A stretch of DNA of 64,000 nt from Agriotes lineatus (Eukaryota; Arthropoda; Insecta; Coleoptera; Elateridae). The stretch spans positions 62,001 through 126,000 of the forward strand of contig CALNHX010003298.1 of the NCBI GenBank assembly GCA_940337035.1, written 5' to 3'. Position numbers and translations under genes: made by a program. Within the stretch, counting starts at the first letter, position 1; each line of letters opens with the position of its first letter. The notes beneath the pieces are model-generated. The model was not told the origin of the DNA. It saw only the letters and a list, made by a program, of their open reading frames with translations, and did no database searches. This document shows, piece after piece, positions 11,369 through 22,779 of the stretch.

Positions 11369-11608
11369 AAATAGTCGTCCCAAATACCACTCGAAGTGGA
11401 TATATTTTTTTTAAAAATTTTGCCATTTCCATAGAAATTATTGCAAATTTCACTCAACAAAATCACATTTAAATGTCACTCGCCTTCGGCTCGTGACATT
11501 TTTGATGTGATTTTGTATCGTGAAATTTAAACGCAATAATTTACATGGAAACGACAAAATATTTGTCAAAAATATATCCACTGCTTGTGGTATTACCCTT
11601 GACTATTT
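11369..11608. repeat. Foldback element, ~110-bp arms
   Basis: The outer ends AAATAGTC and GACTATTT enclose AATACCACTCGAAGTGGATA on the left and TATCCACTGCTTGTGGTATT on the right. Matching continues inward through ATTATTGC/GCAATAAT and AAAATCACAT/ATGTGATTTT to a short loop, TCGCCTTCGGCTCG, that is CpG-rich. Arm identity is high but imperfect. Confidence 0.8.
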
Positions 11609-12722
11609 AATGAACCAAACTCCTTTTTCAAATTAATTTTTAGTAAATCTAGCAACAAACTGCGCAATTTCTATAGTAACAGAACACGAATATTGACTTT
11701 TTCTAATAAAAATCACATTTGTTTAAAATAGTCACTTGAATACCTTCTAGGAAGATATATCCACTGATATTTTTTTGATTGGTCAAGAAATGTCAGAATT
11801 CTGGATTTTCATTGGTCACTTTTTGACAGATGACAGGTGAATTGAATAGTCACAGAAATACAATGCAAAAACAATCCAATAAATTACCACGTCGGCGTAG
11901 AGTTGCACATTGAAACGGCTTACAGCATAACGGTGTCAGTCTACCATGAAATATTATCTATTAATGCTGAATAAACATCTCTGACATTCTAAACACCATT
12001 CCGTTGTCAAACATCCTAGTTTTGCAATGTTTTAGGTTTCTTTTATTTGTTAAAAAGATAGATGTATAAAATGTAAAATTAACATTTTTGTTAACGAACG
12101 CTAATTAAATAAGACACATTCATTGCATCACTGAGTTTGAACCGCCTTTAATAAATATTAAAATACTTGTGTTACAACTCTATTTATGGATATTACCTTA
12201 ATAACACACATTTTCGTGCAGGCGGAGGCAACAATACACGTGCTTCGTATTTGTAATGGATGTCGACGTTAAGTGCTTTTCCATTGTCTGCCTTTGATTT
12301 TTGGATGTATAGGTGTATACTGAATAGAAATGATTTACAAAGTACCAATTCACAATGTCATATTCTTATTAAAGTAATTCTCTTTAATAACGAATGTAAA
12401 TACAGGGGAGAGATTGTATATGCAAAACGAAACGCTATAATATGCATAAGAATATTAATTTATCATTTTAGCTTGTTGTATCGGAGCGGATTTAGACTGT
12501 CAACATAATTTTCATATGCAAAATAATAAAAGATTTTATATAGCCTTAAAATACAAAATTCGGCTGTTCAAAAGAATCTGGTAAATTGGTAAAAATTGCT
12601 TTCTTAAAAATAAAAACAAATATTTTATTTCCACTTACTTAGCTTATTGTAAAAGACAGATATTAAAGTTCATAACAATTTAAGATTTTGTAAAAGAAAG
12701 ACAGACGTACGTATATGTTAGG

Positions 12723-12760
12723 CCAGCGGTTCTTAAACTGTGAGTAGCAGCAGCTTTACA
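12723..12760. repeat. hAT-like terminal sequence (candidate)
   Basis: CCAGCGGTTCTTAAACTGTG resembles the terminal repeats of hAT-type elements in animals. A second copy of the motif is at 32537. The partner end and an 8-bp target duplication were not found. The BEL/Pao element at 12795 appears to have landed just inside it. Confidence 0.3.
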
Positions 12761-12794
12761 GCAATAGCGTAGCGAATTTTTTGTGATCTCCGAC

Positions 12795-13105
12795 TGTAAA
12801 TGAATGTAAATGGAGTCCAAATGAACTCCGGGTTGTTTGAATTGGCGTGGACTGTAACTTGTTGTTTTATTTTTGTGCCCTCAATGCTTGATGAATAAAC
12901 TTGACGTTGGATTTTGAAATTTTATTAAATGTAACACTTAACACTACATAGTTAAAAATGGATGACTGTACAGTTACACCGTTCAACTTACAATACACAA
13001 TATACCGGGTAGGTGCATATCCTCCCTTCCCAACGACAACCGGATGTGCGTCCCCGCAAATGGCGCATGACAGTCTTTTGATTTGAAATGAAGCGGTACT
13101 CAACA
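12795..13105 (-). repeat. 3' LTR of the BEL/Pao element
   Basis: This 311-bp copy matches the LTR at 19287-19640 base for base over most of its length but lacks 43 bp. The missing piece is a single block after CTTGATGA. Boundaries are TGTAAATG and CTCAACA on the plus strand. Confidence 0.92.
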
Positions 13106-13126
13106 TACCGGCCGCCTTGAAACCAG
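13106..13126 (-). other. Polypurine tract next to the 3' LTR
   Basis: Read on the element strand, CAAGGCGGCCGG lies immediately upstream of the 3' LTR start and is the likely primer for plus-strand DNA synthesis. It is short and interrupted by pyrimidines, so the assignment rests mainly on position. Confidence 0.45.
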
Positions 13127-13296
13127 ACAGGTTTCAAAATATGTGGACGTTTAACTGACATACAATACATTTAGATATAAAAACTAGAAAAAGAAATACA
13201 TATTAAGCAACATTTTAACGCTACCTATATACTAAACAGATATACATAATATAGGCATGTTTTGAGTTCAATAAGGCGCACAACGCACATTAGAGT

Positions 13297-13848
13297 TCAC
13301 ATTTCCGGTAAAACACATAGTTTTTGCACTGCACGTTTCACTCTGTGTCCATTTGCAACCTGAAGTGTGACAGTTCGAAGAACCCCATCTGAACCGGGAT
13401 GCAACTCGAGTACCCTGCCCAGCGCCCATTGCAAAGGGGGCAAAGCGTCTTCCTTGATAAGGACAACAGAATCCACCTTCAGTAGTTGTGGCAGATTCCG
13501 GAACCACTTGGTTCGTTTTTGAAGCTCTGGTATCACTTCCAGGCTCCAACGCTTCCAGAAGCATTGCACCAATCTTTGGATTCGTTGGTAGGTCGACAAT
13601 CTGTTTTCCTTGAGCAGCAGTAAGTTAGGATCGGGAATGGAACAAAGGGATCTACCAATAAGAAAATGTGCAGGAGTAAGGGGTTTTAGATCATTAGGGT
13701 CAGTAGAAAGTGTGGACAGAGGACGAGAATTTAAAACACCTTCAATCTGAACCAATGAAGTATATAACTCTTCAAAAGTAAAATTTGTGATACCAAAAAC
13801 ACGCTTTAAATGAGTCTTTACCGACTTAATTCCACTTTCCCAAATTCC
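13297..13848 (-). pseudogene. BEL/Pao integrase C-terminal part
   Basis: This continues the pol frame after the stop codon at 13849-13851. It encodes the end of the integrase core (VLNSRPLSTLS, LTPAHFLIG) and the C-terminal domain usually found in BEL/Pao polyproteins (WFRNLPQLLKVDSVVLIKE, WALGRVLELHPGSDG), ending with a normal stop at 13297. Because the frame is unchanged across the stop, the break is a single nonsense codon and not a deletion. Confidence 0.88.
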
Positions 13849-16800
13849 TCATTGAAAGGGTGCTTTGGGAGTAATAAACTCCCATTTAATACCCTGATTT
13901 GCCAGAAAATTAAATATAGCATGGTGATTGTCATCAGATTTGGCGAACTTATGAAGCTCTGCTAATTCTTTAGAAGCGCCGATAAAATTACTGGCATTAT
14001 CTGACGAAATCGTATTTGGTTTGCCTCTGCGACCTATAAAACGTCTTAATACGGCAATGAATGCTTCGGTGGTTAAACTTGTTACTAATTCTATGTGTAC
14101 CGCTCTAGTGACGAGGCAGACAAATAAACATATGTACGCCTTTAAATACTTGGCACCGCGCGTTTTTCTATCTTTGATAATTACCGGGCCGGCATAATCA
14201 ATACCTACATTATAAAATACAGGAGTGTTAATTTCCAAACGTTTAGCTGGCAAGTTACCCATTAAGGGATTGGTAGATTTTGGATGGACCCTGAAACATT
14301 TTATGCACTTGTGAACTACTTCTTTGGCGCAGTTTCTGCCTGATATTGGCCAATAATATTCTCTTATACATGCTAAGAGCTGTTGAGCGCCACAATGCAT
14401 TAACTCAACATGAAATTTCTGAAAGATTAATTTTGTAAGCAAGTGATTATTTGGCAATAGGATCGGATGTTTTTTATCGAAGTTATAATGCGAGTTACAA
14501 ATTCGCCCGCCTACTCGTATGATTCCGTCATTGTCCAGAAATGGGTTTAATGACGAAATATTTGAGGTGGTTTTTAGCTCCTCTTTAGCTTGTAGCGATT
14601 TTACTTCCTTTGAAAATGCTTCAGCTTGACACCTTTTGATTAACACATGCAATGATATTTTAAGCTCTGCTATTGTTAGTGGACCGTAGCATCTTCCTGG
14701 TTTTGAAACCTGAACGTTTTTTACGAATCGCAGAATCCAAGCAAACACACGTTGTAATGTGTTTAGGGACGAAAATCTCTTAAAAAGATTAAATGCCTCT
14801 GGTGTGAAACAATTGACAACGGAGTTTGGTTTAGTTTCAGAAGTTGGCAAATTGGTAGATTTAAAGTTCTGAACTGGCCAATAATCTCGTGATAATTTTA
14901 AAAAGTCAGGTCTATGCCACCACAATGAACTGCATTCTAGATCTGCGGCGCTATATCCTCGAGATATTACATCAGCGGGATTTAATTTTGATGGTACATG
15001 AAACCAGTCTTTTACGTTAGTATTTTCTTGAATGGAAGCTATTCGGTTTGAGACAAATATTTTGTATCTGTTTGGAGATGAATTTATCCAGTTTAAAACT
15101 ATGCTAGAGTCTGACCAAAGAAAAGTGTTATGAAAATGTATAGTTAATGACTCCTTGGATTTTTGAACTAACTGTGTCAGCAAAACTGCTGCGCATAGCT
15201 CAAGTCTTGGTATTGTGGCACCTTTAAGAGGAGCAACACGTGATTTTGCGCACAAAATTTCACTAGTGATATGGTTGTAGCTATCTTGACATACAATGTA
15301 CAAAACTGCACCATATGCATAAGAACTGCTGTCTGAAAAACCGTGCAATTGAATATGAATGGAGTTCACTGCTAGTGCGCATCTTGGAATTTTAAAGTTT
15401 TTTAATGTGTCTAATTGATTCTGGAAAGAATCGAATTCAGAATTCAAGTTTTCTGGAATGCTTTCGTCCCAAGCCACACCTAATTGCCACAATTTTTGAA
15501 TTATGAGCTTACCCTTAATAATAATAGGGGCAAGAAGACCAAGAGGATCAAATAGCTGTGCTACCGTGGACAGTATGGCCCGCTTTGTATTGCTGGTAGA
15601 AAGAGATACAGATTTAGTATCATAATAAATGTAATCAGCCACAGCGTTCCATGAAAGACCTAAAGTTTTGGCATTTTCACGGTCGCCTAATGGAATAGTA
15701 TGAAAAGTGGAGATTGATTCGCAACTTTCATTTAGAATTTCCGAACTATTAGAAAGAAATTTTCTAATGGGAAAACAGGCGCTGCTCAATATGAGAACCA
15801 TTTCCTTTTGCATCTCCTGTACCTCTTCTACGCTATTGCCTCCACATAGGAGATCATCCATATACAAGGAAGTTTTTAAAATATTTGCAGTTTTTGGATA
15901 CTGATCAGAATTTTGGTCTGCTAAATATTGTAGGCACTTTGCTGTTAAATAACTAGCACTGGCGGTACCATAAGTAACAGTATTTAACTCATATACATCA
16001 ATAGGTGAATTAATTTCTTCACGCCACAGTATTCGCTGGAATTGTCTTTGATCGGAACGTACGAGTATTTGGCGATAACATTTTTCAATATCACCGGTAA
16101 GAGCATACCGATGTTGTCTAAACCGCAACAGAATCGAGAATAGATCGTCTTGAATTACGGGACCTACAATCTGCGTGTTGTTTAAAGATATTCGCGAGGT
16201 CGTCGGAGCACTCTCATCAAAAACTACTCTTAACTTGGTTGTCAGAGAACTTGATTTAATTACCGCATGATATGGTAAATAAAATGGTGGTACATTTGAA
16301 ATATTTACCTCTGCCTGAAAAGTATCGAAAGCCTTTTCTGGTTGGAAATGCTCGACTTCGCTTAACCTAGGGAGTTTGGACATATGCCCTAGTTGTATAT
16401 ACTCCTGAATAAATTTGGAATATTCAATTCGTAAATCTGGATTCAGCATTAATTTCCTTTCTAAATTAAGAAATCGTTGAGTTGCTTGCTCTTTAGAATG
16501 CCCCAATAAGGCTAATTTTGAATTGAAATGTATAGTTACTATAAATCGACCAGATTTGTCACGTGATATTGTTTTATAGAATTGCTCTTCGCAAAATATT
16601 TCTTCTGCTGAAAGCATAGACAGTGGATTTCGAGGTTTAATGTTCTCAATTTCCCAAAATTGTTGTACAGTATTATTTAAACGGTCTATACCTGACTCAA
16701 TAGTTAAATGTGAGCAAATTAAGCTACTGCCGCAGACTTCTTTAGTTTTATACATTCCAGATATTATCCAACCCAATAGGGTTTTCTGTAAAACTGGCAG

Positions 16801-16911
16801 ATTCTTTCCCAGACTAATTTGGCCTATACACAACAGCTCATAGAAATGACCAGCGCCGATTAACATGTCCACGGGCAAGGATTTATTAAACGTAGTGTCA
16901 GCTAATCTGAT
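13849..16911 (-). pseudogene. BEL/Pao pol: reverse transcriptase, RNase H, integrase
   Basis: About 1,010 residues. Near the start is the protease/RT linker (PVDMLIGAGHFYEL). The RT domain at about residues 190-400 has VVFDES, LTGDIEKCYRQI and the catalytic YMDDLL box. A Pao-type RNase H-like domain follows (LHGFSDSSSYAYGAVLY). The integrase begins with an HHCC zinc site (HVELMHCG, CIKCF) and continues through a DDE core (NVGIDYAGP, TISSDNASNF). It joins the gag part by a one-base shift near 16905-16912 and ends at a premature TGA (13849-13851) inside the integrase. By family knowledge the product copies the element RNA into DNA and inserts it. Confidence 0.93.
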
Positions 16912-18611
16912 GTTTTTGGTATGTTGAAATTTGAGCGATCAAACGACACGAGAGGTAAATTTTCAGTAATTTTTGAAATAATTAAAGAGTTCACATTTAT
17001 ATTAAAACTACTGTGTAAAGATGCTATTTGAATGTTACTGCTAGAATTACACTGTGAAGCGTTAGAATTTAGTCCAACTACTGTAGTAGCAACCGTTTGT
17101 CGTTTTAATTGTAATTTATTTGCCAAATCTTCAGTAATGAAATTAGCGTGGGATGCAGAATCTAGTACTGCCCTTGCATTATGCCATTTATTTTTAATAT
17201 CTTTGACTTTAACCCAGGCCGTCGATAATAAGACATGCTGTACGTTATTCGTTAAACACGAAAGTGTGGCTCCTGCAGGTGCAATGGCTGAAGAACTAGC
17301 CACAGGTACGACTGGCAAAGTGTCACTGTTTACTACCGTATCTGTGGATGCGTTCGTACTTAAAATTGCATTGTCAAAATGAAGTAGAGAATTATGTCTT
17401 TTATTGCATGTTCTACAGTTGTATCTAGAATTGCATTTAGTTGATGACGAATGCGATAAACAATTACGGCATAATTTTAGCTCTGTGATTCTGTCAAAGC
17501 GTTGTTTTACAGTGGAACCTACAAATGAAGGACATTGCGTTATAACATGATCTTGTTGGCAGTTGAAGCACTTAGATGGATTACTTTTATTCGCAGTAAT
17601 GAATGACTGCTTATAATTATTTGATTTAATTTTATTGAATCCATTTTTGTTAAACCCTGCGTTATGCTGATTAAAGACGGAATTGCTAGTTGTAACCCTG
17701 TTGGTATCTACTTGTTCGAGCAACTGACATCTAGTTTTCAAAAAATCATCGATGTCTTCAAGAGTAAGAATTTCCCTAGGTTTGATTTTAGAAAATTCAA
17801 TTCTTGTCAAATTATCAAACTTATTTAAAAGAATATGTGTAATAAACATAGCACATTCATCTACTGGCATTCCAAAATTTTGTAAACTACGAATGTGTTT
17901 GTTCAACTCGTCGTGGAGTTTGCGTAAATCGACTGCATTGTCCTTACCGACTGGTTTTAAATCAAATATGCCCTTAACGTGCGACTGAATAATACATTTA
18001 GGGTTGTTATAACGCTCGCATAAAAGGTCGAATGCTACCTTGTAATTTGAACCAGTTGGTTGAACATTTGCAACAAGTTGGCTTGCTTCTGATTTCAAAC
18101 TAGAACGCAAATGCAAAAACCGTTCTACATCGGTAAGATTTGTGTTATCATGTACAAGCGCTTTAAATGTTTCGTAAAACGACGTAAAATCCTGGTAATT
18201 ACCATGAAAAGAAGGTAGAGTGATTTTTGAAAGTTTAGCATTAACGCTATTATTTAAACTTGAACTAATACCTGCATTTGAATGCGAGGATTCGTTTAAA
18301 GGTGATCTGCGTGGCCCTTTGTTTAAAATGTCGGTAGCTTTAGAAGTAAGCTCCATAAAATGTTCATAAAACTCTTCAGGGTTTTCTATTTCGAGTACAT
18401 TCGCCGACAAGGCATTTAAATCTATACAAATTTCTTCGTATTTGCCAGCTAAAGGTTTGATATCATCTAATCGTAAGCTAAGCTGCGTTAATAAATTTTC
18501 CTCAACAATATTTTCTGGTAAACTACCTAGAAAATTTTGAAAGGATTTCAATTTCGTAGCTATTGAGTTTGCACTGGCTATTAAACGTTTAATGTCTTGT
18601 TTCTTCGACAT
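16902..18611 (-). pseudogene. BEL/Pao gag and aspartic protease
   Basis: I start at the ATG at 18611 (MSKKQDIKRL) and not at the upstream one, because the BEL/Pao gag pattern begins there. Residues of about 120-330 form the Pao gag domain (LPSFHGNYQDFTSFYETFKA). A CCHC-like zinc knuckle follows (CFNCQQDHVITQC) with a second Cys-rich stretch. The C-terminal part contains a retropepsin-like domain (ARAVLDSASHANFI), where DSAS stands in for the DT/SG signature. The frame ends at 16902 because of a one-base length change in an A run; in related elements gag and pol are one frame. Confidence 0.9.
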
Positions 18612-19261
18612 CTTTGATAATATAATTAACAAATATAAACCTGGTGCAAAATCCAAGATATAAACGCTGTAAGACGCTAAAGGCAAACCAAATATAGCTT
18701 AAGCTGCAAAAAGGCAGTTGGAATTTTAAATGCGGGAATAACTGCAGTTGCTTGAATGAACTAAAATAAGCTCAGTATAAATATCGGTTCGTAAAACCAC
18801 TTTTGATAATGTGGTGTAAACAAATTCTAATTCTGAATGAGTACTTTGATTAAATCGGCAAAAATGCATCTAAAGCGTGAATATTGAACTACGATTACTT
18901 AAGACAATGTAAATAATAGGAAAAGGAATTGAACAGAATATTTGCTGCGTGCTCAAGGACGTTAAAGATTTCGTAATATCGTACCTTTTGCGTCGTTTTC
19001 GTGAGTGCGTGCGCTGCAGCTTCTCAGTCCGTTAGGGTTGTTGACATGCCTGATAAAGCCGTGACGTCAGCGAACACAAAGGGTGTCCCGGAGGCAAAAA
19101 CGCTCATGGGCAAGGAACGAAGCGGGCTGGCGTCGCATCGGCTTGCATCCAAAATGGCTAGCACGGAAGACAATGGAATGTAGAAAAATGATACCTGCAA
19201 TCACTGATCCTTTGGGTGATCTAGTGTAGTCCTTTGGTTGACCCCGTGGTTATCCTTTGGT

Positions 19262-19286
19262 TGATGATCCTGCTCGACGTGACCAA
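19262..19286 (-). other. Primer-binding site of the BEL/Pao element
   Basis: On the element strand TTGGTCACGTCGAGCAGGAT follows directly after the 5' LTR. The leading TGG is the complement of a tRNA CCA end and the next 15-16 bases would pair with its acceptor and T arm. I cannot name the tRNA. Confidence 0.6.
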
Positions 19287-19640
19287 TGTAAATGAATGTA
19301 AATGGAGTCCAAATGAACTCCGGGTTGTTTGAATTGGCGTGGACTGTAACTTGTTGTTTTATTTTTGTGCCCTCAATGCTTGATGAAGGGCAGCATGGTT
19401 TTGCGTTTCCAAATGTAGAAAGGCACTGAATAAACTTGACGTTGGATTTTGAAATTTTATTAAATGTAACACTTAACACTACATAGTTAAAAATGGATGA
19501 CTGTACAGTTACACCGTTCAACTTACAATACACAATATACCGGGTAGGTGCATATCCTCCCTTCCCAACGACAACCGGATGTGCGTCCCCGCAAATGGCG
19601 CATGACAGTCTTTTGATTTGAAATGAAGCGGTACTCAACA
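19287..19640 (-). repeat. 5' LTR of the BEL/Pao element
   Basis: This 354-bp LTR carries 43 bp that the 3' LTR lacks. Outside this block the two LTRs look nearly identical by eye, which implies a young insertion. On the plus strand it runs from TGTAAATG to CTCAACA and is followed by the target duplication CCGAC. Confidence 0.92.
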
Positions 19641-19645
19641 CCGAC

Positions 19646-20290
19646 CACCACGCTAGCACATGTGGTAGTCATTAACCCCTAACAAGGAAAGTCTTACTTT
19701 CGATGGCCAAGTATGTGAAGTAAATTAAAGCATGTAGGTATTGATTTATAATCAGCGCAGACAAATTTTCTCAATTTTTCCTGTATAATAAGAGTTATAG
19801 TAATGTTTTTTAATGTACTGAGAAAATAACATGGAATAAATAAACGACAAAGAAACATATAATTTGTATTGCTGATAATTTAACTCATGTGTAGAAAATC
19901 AACCTAAAAAAATCTGTAAAAGACTTTACCCAGACCTTCCCTCGTCGACATTGTCACACTAAATAATTTTAAAAGTCAAATTAAGTTAGGAGTAAAAATA
20001 TCTTCACGTTTCTAATAAACTAAATAAATTTTCAAATAAAAAACACGTTACCGGTGGTCGAATTCGAAGGGCAGGCGGACCGCGTATGCAGTCCCAACGT
20101 TTTGTGGGAGATTGCAAGGGAACGGACTATTAATTTCTATATGAGCTACGGAGCACCGACCCTTGGAATTCCTGCGTTGCAGCTGTATCAAGTAACGCAC
20201 TAATTTGTTGCTCATTTTTGTATAGTACAACATTTATTCTGTATCTCTTGGGACCCATTTTTGGTAAGAATAAAGCCTGCGCTATGCACA
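19646..20290. other. No gene recognised
   Basis: AT-rich sequence. A short GC-richer block at 20045-20170 has no recognisable product in any frame. Nothing else can be supported. Confidence 0.3.
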
Positions 20291-20299
20291 AGTTACTAC

Positions 20300-20610
20300 T
20301 TGTATTTATTGCTAAGTTAAATAAATAATAAACAAAATTTTATTTTTTTAAAGTACTCACCCTGTCTATATTTGTCTGAAATTTTCTCGGTTTCATGCCA
20401 GGTAGATATATAATATGTATGCAAAATATTGTCTTCCTCGGAAAAATATTTTTTGAGTTATACCGCCAACAGACAGACAGACGGAATTGAGAAAACCTGT
20501 TTTTCGTCATCTAGGGATCCTGAAACGTGAAGATCTGGAGAAAACTCGAAAGGTAATTTCTTCGCGATTCCAATACTTCCTTCGTCCTTTAGACGAGGGA
20601 AGTAAAAAGG
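20300..20610 (+). repeat. Dispersed repeat, copy A (partner at 39785-40160)
   Basis: It shares with 39785-40160 an ordered set of blocks: a CAGACAGACAG-type stretch, then AAACGTGAAGATCTG, GAAAACTC and TCCAATACTTCCTT. It is non-coding and its element type is unknown. Confidence 0.65.
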
Positions 20611-20614
20611 TTTA

Positions 20615-21020
20615 GGATCAATGTATGCGCCCAATCATCACATACGGAGCGGAGACCTTAACGCTCACTAAAGCTAATGCGAAAAAACTAAGGATAGCGA
20701 AAAATGAAAAGGTCCATGCTGGATATTAAGCCGTATAAAAAATGTTGAAGGGGGTGCAGGACATAATTGAAAGAATAGCGCATCTCAAATAGCAGTTTGC
20801 AGGGCACGTAGAACAAGATGACAAATGGACGAAAAAGTTGATATAGTGGCGACCACGCATAGACAAAAGAAGCATGGGTAGGCTCCTAACAAGACGGGGA
20901 ATAATATAAAAGGGTCCACAGTCAGTGAATGAGATTGGCTCTGGACCGCATGGTTTGGAAGTGTTCAAGAAAGGCCTATGTCCAGCAGTGAATGTAAATA
21001 GCTGGGGGTACAGAAAAAGA
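20615..21020 (+). pseudogene. Decayed 3' fragment of an RTE-type LINE
   Basis: Broken frames read PIITYGAETLTLT, then a block comparable to the basic tail of RTE elements (ERIAHLK, FAGHVEQDD, WRPRIDKRSMGR) and finally an end resembling the last residues of that family near 20975. It carries several stops and shifts. It lacks the endonuclease and reverse transcriptase core, consistent with 5' truncation on insertion. Confidence 0.65.
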
Positions 21021-21469
21021 AGAGAGGTAGAAAATCCCATAAGTTCAGATATCTTTGATACTTTGGCAGCGGGGAGAGTTTGCTTTAACTTTGAAATCGG
21101 ATAAAATGCTTATAATCCATTCGCATTGCTTCGTCCTCCCAGCAGGATATGTTAGGGTAAGATTTTTCTTGATACGCCTGCGAAATGATTAGACATGACA
21201 AAATTGGGTTGTGTTGTTTTTAATTTGTGGTTGTGATTTTTGAAGGCTTACACTGTTGCTATTCACATTTTTGTCTTCTTCCCTAAAATGTTCGGCATTT
21301 TGAGATTAAATCTGGAACAATGTCAATGAATCAGTTGTAAAAATTGTATAGTTCTTTCATGCATCAGTTTGACTTCTATCATAATTTATGCATGCAACCC
21401 AATAAAAAACAACAACCTACTGGGAGAAGGAAACATTGTGAATGTTTGTCGTCATGGCAACAACATTGC

Positions 21470-21800
21470 AATTAGTAGTAGTAGTAGTATAGTGTGGGGA
21501 GATTCGCTTCTAGCAAGTAGGCCTTCATAGGCCCTTTTTGCCAACCCCGTTGACAAGGTCCAGGCATGCAGACTACCAGGTACCTTAATCCTACTTAGAA
21601 TTTTGCCGAGACGAAGGAGTTCTAACATTAGCGAGGGTTCTTTTACATGCTACACATCGTAGTAACATGGGACGCACGGCTTTACATCACTCCCGAACGA
21701 TGGCATTCTGTAGACGTTTTCATCCGCATTTTTTTATTTTTAAAAACCTCACCGGGATCGGGGATCGAACTCTCGACCCTTAGATCACTAGGCCATTGCA
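21470..21800 (-). mobile_element. tRNA-derived SINE
   Basis: On the minus strand the element starts near 21800 with TGGCCTAGTGATCTAAGGG, an A-box-like sequence, followed about 10 bases later by the B box GAGTTCGATCCCC. A ~250-bp unrelated body follows. It ends at a TAC-type microsatellite (plus strand GTAGTAGTAGTAGTA near 21475). Box order and spacing fit a pol III promoter inherited from a tRNA. The host tRNA is not certain. Confidence 0.7.
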
Positions 21801-22764
21801 ATTAAGTATTTGTTGTTAGTTGTTTTTTGAATAGTGAGCATGAAAGTCGTCTTTTTTAATGAAAAAACTTAACGAAGGTAATACGTTTTTAACTATTTTA
21901 TTGAAATTGTGAATTGTCAATTTGACAGTTGTAAATTTCGAAGTCCTTTTCGGCCACATTTGACTTTGAAGTTTTTCAAAAGCGACGCAAGGTCGAAATT
22001 TTAGAGCAACTAACCTCTTCTTTCTTACTTTTCGGCGAGCCAATACAACGGATTCGTTTTGTGGGGTCGTTATGGTTCTGAAACCACATATATTCTGAGA
22101 GCATCAAGAGTTACAGACGCATTCGCCACTTTTCTGAAGCCAGCGTCGTAGAATTCTTTAAAAGATGCGTACCGTGCAATCCTAATTTACCACTGCACGG
22201 GATCGTAGGCCGTTATCTATCATAAGGCCCGGTTTGGAAATCACTAGGAACCGCTAAGCCGTTTCGAGGTATCGTTTGGCGCCGACATATAAATATTTTG
22301 CCAACTGCACCTCCCTCGTTAGTGATAGCTGAAAAATTCTGAAGTCCTGCAAGGGTATCCCCTCTTTCCATTTTTGTGAGGCAACTCCGTACTGCACCAG
22401 AAACCATAGTTATGGCTGCGTTAGGGCATTAGCCTATTTTAAAAATGTTATAAATATATTGTGTTGTGAGTAAGATAGTACCAAGTGAAGTTTCATTTTT
22501 AGCATCTAAGGCAGTCAGCAAAAGGTATTTAAAAATTATTTTAATTGTACAGGCTATGTTTTATACTTGATACTATTAAATGGGCAATTGGTTTTTGAGT
22601 CGAAATTTCAGTAAACTCTTTTCACTATTTAGTTTTAATAATTTTATTGCTTTAATGCCTAACGCAGCTTGCTCTTATTGCATTAACATGTAACTCCTAG
22701 GTCGTTTTGCATTCAGCGACCCAGTTTAACCTTTGGGGTCATTTTATTTTGAATAATAACACAT
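21801..22764. other. No gene recognised
   Basis: AT-rich DNA with a slightly GC-richer part at 22040-22420 that has a 64-codon minus-strand frame lacking any known motif. Immediately before the RTE insertion the original locus was a small hairpin: ACACCAGG at 22766 pairs with CCTGGTGT near 25806. Confidence 0.3.
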
Positions 22765-22779
22765 AACACCAGGTTCTGA

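Larger units (their letters stand above)
12795..19640 (-). mobile_element. Complete BEL/Pao LTR retrotransposon
   Basis: A 6,846-bp element lies on the minus strand with two related LTRs that begin TG and end CA on the plus strand. It is flanked by a perfect 5-bp target duplication, CCGAC at 12790-12794 and 19641-19645, the usual size for BEL/Pao. The inside holds one gag-pol region in the order gag, zinc knuckle, protease, reverse transcriptase, RNase H, integrase. The coding region carries a frameshift and an in-frame stop, so this copy is not autonomous. Confidence 0.95.

Noticed and set aside
15707..15904. Plus-strand frame inside the BEL/Pao pol region
   Set aside because: It is antisense to the clear reverse transcriptase and is a shadow frame.
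22213..22407. 64-codon minus-strand frame
   Set aside because: Looks protein-like by composition but matches no family that I recognise and has no flanking splice or transcript signals.
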